From G963676655 sp963678305 (lineage in GTDB: Bacteria; Verrucomicrobiota; Lentisphaeria; Victivallales; Victivallaceae): DNA of 64,000 bases. The position numbers and the translations under genes were made by a program. Shown one piece after another: positions 60,402 to 64,000 of this stretch (positions are counted from its first letter, which is position 1; each line of letters starts with the position of its first letter). The DNA is taken from NCBI GenBank assembly GCA_963678305.2, contig CAXXVV010000003.1, positions 496,001 through 560,000 on the forward strand, written 5' to 3'. Under the pieces are notes generated by a model. That model was given only the letters and a program-made list of their open reading frames with translations. It searched no databases and was not told the origin of the DNA.

Positions 60402-61451
60402 TTAATCCCGGGTTATCAGTTTATTCAGTTCAGAAATATCATTTTCCGACAAAGGAAATTTAACGATATCCCGTCTGGAGCCGGATAATAAAGCCCCGAG
60501 GACCATTTCGGTTGATTTCCTGACATCCAGCAGATGGGAGCCGAGGTCGATATTATTATCAATATCTGAGAGGAATGTTGCCATTTGTTCTCTGGTGGGT
60601 TTGCCTTTTGCCGGGAAGTCGAGACGTTTTTCCTCGTAACTATCTCCGTTCCAGATTATCATGTGATCATTACATCCCTTGCTTGCCCATGCCGGAATAA
60701 TTGCTCCCCGGTCTCCAAGAACCTGCATTTTTACATAGGGCATGGTGTTATTGGAATAACATTCTTCCAGAAATATTTTCACCCCGGAACGCATAATATA
60801 GCAATCATGGGTAAACGTATTACTGCCAACCTCCTCTTCAAGTCGGCAGCCGGCGCTGAAAACTGATTCAGGTTCATCATCGAACCACCATCTGGCAACG
60901 TCGCACATGTGGATTCCGCAGTCGATGCCTGGAGTTACTCCGCCGCGTAAAAGATTACGGGTTATCGCCCAATCCTCTTTTAATCCGCGCTGGTGATGAA
61001 TCAGGGTCAACTCCTGCGGCGTACCTATCGTCCCGGCCAGGATAAGTTCCCTGACTTTGCCCATCATGGCGGAGGCCCGTTGAATATATCCGACCCGTAA
61101 TTTAGCGTTGGTTTCCCTGGTAAGTTGGATTAACTCATCAATCTCATCCAAATACAAAGACAGGGGTTTTTCCGCCAGAACATGTTTTCCGGCCAGCAGA
61201 CAGTCTTTAATAATTTTAAAACGCGGCTGCCAAGTCGTTGCTACTAAAACAACGTCGATATCCGGTTTGGCCAATTCGGATTTGTAATCGGTAGTGAATC
61301 GCTCAAAACCGAAATCTTTTTTAAACGCCTCCGCCTTGTCCGGAGAGACGTCACAGGCTGAAACCAGTTGTAAATTTTCAATTTCCCGCAATTGCGGACA
61401 ATGTCCATGTCTGGCCATATTTCCGCAGCCGATCAAAAGCATTCTGTGCAT
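60402..61451 (-). CDS. Gfo/Idh/MocA-family oxidoreductase
   Basis: About 349 residues from the ATG at 61451; a TTG at 61463 is less likely. N-terminal Rossmann domain: MLLIGCGNMARHGHCPQL, LVSACDVSPDKAEAFKKDFG and the signature GKHVLAEKPLSLYLDE, whose Lys is catalytic. The C-terminal domain carries GVTPGIDCGIHMCDVARWWF with the Asp and His of the active site. NAD(P)-dependent oxidoreduction of a sugar or cyclitol is expected. Starts 18 bases after the upstream stop and ends 23 bases before the GH-like gene. Confidence 0.93.
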   Translation of the reverse strand: MHRMLLIGCGNMARHGHCPQLREIENLQLVSACDVSPDKAEAFKKDFGFERFTTDYKSELAKPDIDVVLVATTWQPRFKIIKDCLLAGKHVLAEKPLSLYLDEIDELIQLTRETNAKLRVGYIQRASAMMGKVRELILAGTIGTPQELTLIHHQRGLKEDWAITRNLLRGGVTPGIDCGIHMCDVARWWFDDEPESVFSAGCRLEEEVGSNTFTHDCYIMRSGVKIFLEECYSNNTMPYVKMQVLGDRGAIIPAWASKGCNDHMIIWNGDSYEEKRLDFPAKGKPTREQMATFLSDIDNNIDLGSHLLDVRKSTEMVLGALLSGSRRDIVKFPLSENDISELNKLITRD

Positions 61452-61469
61452 TTTAGTGATCAATCCAGT

Positions 61470-64000
61470 TTATTTTAAAATAAACCTGGCGTCGCCCCAC
61501 CAGGCATAGTCCGCGGCAATACCATCGCCGGCATCCGTTGTTACCAGTTTTAATTTGGAGCCTCCTGAAACATTTATCATAACCGGAAGCAGTGGTTTGC
61601 CGATCCGATATATCCCGCTGTCATATTTCAGTTTGCCGTCAACATAGGCTTTGAATTCGACCGAGGCGCGCCGGTCGCGATTGCCGAACCCGCATACAGC
61701 GACAAAATATTCGGCGTCGGCCGGAATGGCATATTCCGCTTCAAAAGGACTTTCTCCATAGAGACTTTGTGTGTAGGCCGGGCCAGTCAGGTCATTGACA
61801 TCGGTATAAAGCCTGACCCAGCCGTTAAGCTGTGGCCATTTTTTCCCGGTCGGCATCCAGCCGGGTTTTACCATAAGCGGTTTGATCGAACGCAGGTATT
61901 TCAGCTTTCTCCCGGCGGCATTCTCTATTTTTGCCGGAAATGACACTTGCCATCTCGGAGTTATTGATTTACGTTTTGGTTCGTAAAGTTCAGTCTTTTT
62001 TCCCATGACAGCCAGCTCCACTACCTGAGCGCCTGAATATGACGCATTCCGCAATACCTGTAGTTTAACATATCTAGCCTTGACCGGCTTGAACCAGGTT
62101 TCTGTTCCGCCCGGTTCAGCCGGACATTCATTGCGGCTTTCATCAATTACGGTCCGCCAGTTTTTGTTATCGTTTGAAACAAGTATTTTGTAACGGTAGA
62201 TATTTTTTCTTATCTCAAGGCTTAACTTGCGCCAGACATGAAAAACCAGTTTTATATGGTCTATCTCTTCTTCTTGGCCAAGGTCGACAGTTAACCATTG
62301 CGGCATTTTAAACTCGCGTCTATTTGCGCCGGAATGCCAGAAATAATCATTATTATCCGAACCGTCCACTGCGTAGCCTGCGCTGAAACTTTGATAGGTT
62401 GAGGAGACTTCCACCGGTTTATTCAAGGCAAAATTCACAAAACGTTTATATGGCGGCAATTTAATTTTATTTCGGCTGAATTCATAAATTCTGATTTCTC
62501 CGGCTTTTATAGTTTCCCGAACCTTTAATCTTCCTTGTTCCATCTTGTGTTTGACTTCACGGCCGGCAAACAGTTCTACAACGTCATTAGCCGGAATATT
62601 GGCGGTAATTTCAAAAGGAACGGATTTATATGGATAAGCGGCGGAAGCCTTGGCGGTTCCCAGTGGTTCTGTGATAAGCTCCTCCCGTTTAAGAGAGTAA
62701 TTGAATATCGCGACAGTCCAGTTATTGCCTTTGCGGCTGATTGCCCACGAAATATCCGGCCGGTCATCCGGCGGCGTACTGATCGAAAACGGGGAAACGG
62801 AGGCGAACAGATTACGAAAGAAATCTTCGCAAAAGCCGAGCAGTAACGGACGCAAAGTTCGTATTCTTCCCCGGCCCTCAATGGTAACACTCTTTTCTGA
62901 ATTGACCAAATACTCGGGGGCTGTGATAATTACCTGACCTTTGCCGTAGCTGTTAATGGTTACGGCGGGAGAATTGTCCGCGGAATAGAGGCTTTTTGCG
63001 CCATGCAGTTTCAGTTTAAGGCATTTGAACTTCTGTTCTTTGAATTCATTGCCTGACTTCAGGTTTTTAATTTTTGTTGCGGAGAAAGCGCCATCGATTT
63101 CCACTCCGGTAAAGCCGCGGTCAAAAAGATCTTTGGCGTCAGCGGCATTCATAACGATAATGCCGCCATCCTTAACATAGTTCATTAATGCGGTCTTATA
63201 TTGAGAAGAAAGCGTTATTCCTCCCATCAGCACCAGCACTTTGTAACCGTCAAATATTTGCGGGTCGACTGCTTTTTCCGGATTGGGTTTTAACAAGTCG
63301 ATAATTTCTCCCAGAGGGGCGGTGACAGAATATTCGCCGGTGTTTCGGACATGACGATGCTCCGGCAGCAGCAAGTCATTGACCAGAGCATAGTTCATCC
63401 AGTCCGCCCGGTCAAAGGCCACTTTGTCGCCATAGCCACGTTCGCTAAGGTCGCGATACCAACCCTGTACCAGGGCAACCGGCGTATACACAGTTCCCTG
63501 TTCCGGTTGCCGCTTCATGTAATCGATCAGTTTTTTGACAATCCTGCCCGTCGGCGTCAGCCTGAATGTTCTATTGCCTTCAAGATCGTATATCAAGGAA
63601 CCGGGAAATCCTTCATTCATATAATAATTCAGTCCCAGCAAGAAAGGACGAAAAATATAGTACTGGAGATGCGGCAACGGGTAGCCCCAGTTCTCTCTAT
63701 CGGGTCTGTTATACCAGTCGCGTGTATAATAAGCGTATTGTTCCAGCGGTTCATGTCCGCGCCAGGACAACAGAAATTTGTTCCCGCCGCTTTGCCGGTT
63801 AACACCGCGCAGTAACGCCAGCAAATGAGCGTCTCCACCCTTTGCGGCAACACAAACCAGCTCTTTTCTGGCTTCGGCGATTGCATAGGGACTGAGGTAC
63901 ATGGTCCAGATAAGCGGTCTGGCATTAGGCGCAAGATAGCTGAGGCAATAGAGATCTTTCAACTTTTTGATTTTTTTGCGATCCCATTTGTAATCCGGTT
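61470..64000 (-). CDS. large glycoside-hydrolase-like protein with F5/8C and NPCBM domains, N-terminus beyond window
   Basis: The frame stays open from the stop at 61470 to the window edge, so the N-terminus is missing and the TTG at 63962 is not the real start. From N to C: end of a probable TIM barrel (NKFLLSWRGHEPLEQYAYYT), a GATase-like trimerisation domain (YKVLVLMGGITLSSQYKTAL, DGGIIVMNAADAKDLF), a beta domain, an F5/8 type C (discoidin) sugar-binding domain (FALNKPVEVSSTYQSFSAGY to YVKLQVLRNASYSGAQVVEL), and a C-terminal NPCBM-like module (YFVAVCGFGNRDRRASVEFK). Probably secreted and acting on a polysaccharide; it heads the operon with the oxidoreductase, GH-like and SGNH genes. Confidence 0.75.
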   Translation of the reverse strand, partial: PDYKWDRKKIKKLKDLYCLSYLAPNARPLIWTMYLSPYAIAEARKELVCVAAKGGDAHLLALLRGVNRQSGGNKFLLSWRGHEPLEQYAYYTRDWYNRPDRENWGYPLPHLQYYIFRPFLLGLNYYMNEGFPGSLIYDLEGNRTFRLTPTGRIVKKLIDYMKRQPEQGTVYTPVALVQGWYRDLSERGYGDKVAFDRADWMNYALVNDLLLPEHRHVRNTGEYSVTAPLGEIIDLLKPNPEKAVDPQIFDGYKVLVLMGGITLSSQYKTALMNYVKDGGIIVMNAADAKDLFDRGFTGVEIDGAFSATKIKNLKSGNEFKEQKFKCLKLKLHGAKSLYSADNSPAVTINSYGKGQVIITAPEYLVNSEKSVTIEGRGRIRTLRPLLLGFCEDFFRNLFASVSPFSISTPPDDRPDISWAISRKGNNWTVAIFNYSLKREELITEPLGTAKASAAYPYKSVPFEITANIPANDVVELFAGREVKHKMEQGRLKVRETIKAGEIRIYEFSRNKIKLPPYKRFVNFALNKPVEVSSTYQSFSAGYAVDGSDNNDYFWHSGANRREFKMPQWLTVDLGQEEEIDHIKLVFHVWRKLSLEIRKNIYRYKILVSNDNKNWRTVIDESRNECPAEPGGTETWFKPVKARYVKLQVLRNASYSGAQVVELAVMGKKTELYEPKRKSITPRWQVSFPAKIENAAGRKLKYLRSIKPLMVKPGWMPTGKKWPQLNGWVRLYTDVNDLTGPAYTQSLYGESPFEAEYAIPADAEYFVAVCGFGNRDRRASVEFKAYVDGKLKYDSGIYRIGKPLLPVMINVSGGSKLKLVTTDAGDGIAADYAWWGDARFILK

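Noticed and set aside
1..64000. tRNA, rRNA, insertion sequences or prophage
   Set aside because: No tRNA-like TTCGA arm with matching stems, no rRNA segments, and no transposase, integrase or phage structural genes were seen.

Overview
The window looks like chromosome from a member of the PVC group, most likely Lentisphaerota. That is an inference from gene content: an N-terminal prepilin methylation motif protein and its neighbour both carrying an H-x9-DG motif, several LacI regulators beside secreted glycoside-hydrolase-like proteins and SGNH hydrolases, and a mix of PVC-style housekeeping genes. No rRNA, tRNA, CRISPR array, transposase or prophage was seen.

Layout. 1-2.3 kb: the end of an M28 peptidase, then an AT-rich trio (small membrane protein, WapI-immunity-like membrane protein, pentapeptide-repeat protein). 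2.6-7.4 kb: Nudix hydrolase, rpoZ and an etfB-etfA-acyl-CoA dehydrogenase operon. 7.7-11 kb: a lipoprotein and pnp with a structured leader. 11.1-17.7 kb: a minus-strand sugar-type operon (LacI regulator, prepilin-like protein, degenerate prepilin-like protein, large secreted hydrolase-like protein, lipoprotein). 18-22.5 kb: a divergent ABC sugar-importer operon whose first gene is one open frame encoding a complete LacI repressor, a transmembrane helix and an extracellular solute-binding protein, followed by two permeases and a strong terminator. 22.6-30 kb: SGNH lipoprotein, DUF3634-like protein, and a coupled ExbB-ExbD-TonB-like operon with a TPR protein upstream. 30-46.2 kb: recA, gyrB, two tandem Cache/HAMP/class III cyclases, nitrilase-fold amidase, SGNH hydrolase, SppA-type peptidase, a eukaryotic-style double-domain phosphofructokinase, guaB and dnaN, all on the minus strand. 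46.5-48.7 kb: a SIS-domain isomerase, uppS and cdsA on the plus strand. 49-52 kb: a 1037-residue exported protein with a CsgG-like start. 52-64 kb: a LacI/hydrolase pair, an Lrp/aminotransferase pair, two small proteins, and a four-gene carbohydrate operon (SGNH, GH-like barrel, Gfo/Idh/MocA oxidoreductase, large F5/8C + NPCBM protein cut by the window edge).

The most striking object is the LacI-TM-solute-binding fusion. Its promoter (TTGACA-17-TATTAT) is framed by two CAACCGGTTG palindromes whose centres are 84 bp apart, about eight helical turns, as expected for looping by a bivalent LacI-type repressor. Physically it would put the DNA-binding repressor and the sugar receptor of a transporter in one membrane-anchored chain. 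The caveat is that one extra base in a four-A run near 19007-19010 would split it into two ordinary adjacent genes, and an AAAGGAG ribosome site and in-frame ATG stand at the junction. Other notable items are a dispersed two-hairpin repeat (three copies, same orientation, stem-preserving changes), a bacterial phosphofructokinase with eukaryote-like catalytic and regulatory halves, and paired hairpins in the pnp leader.
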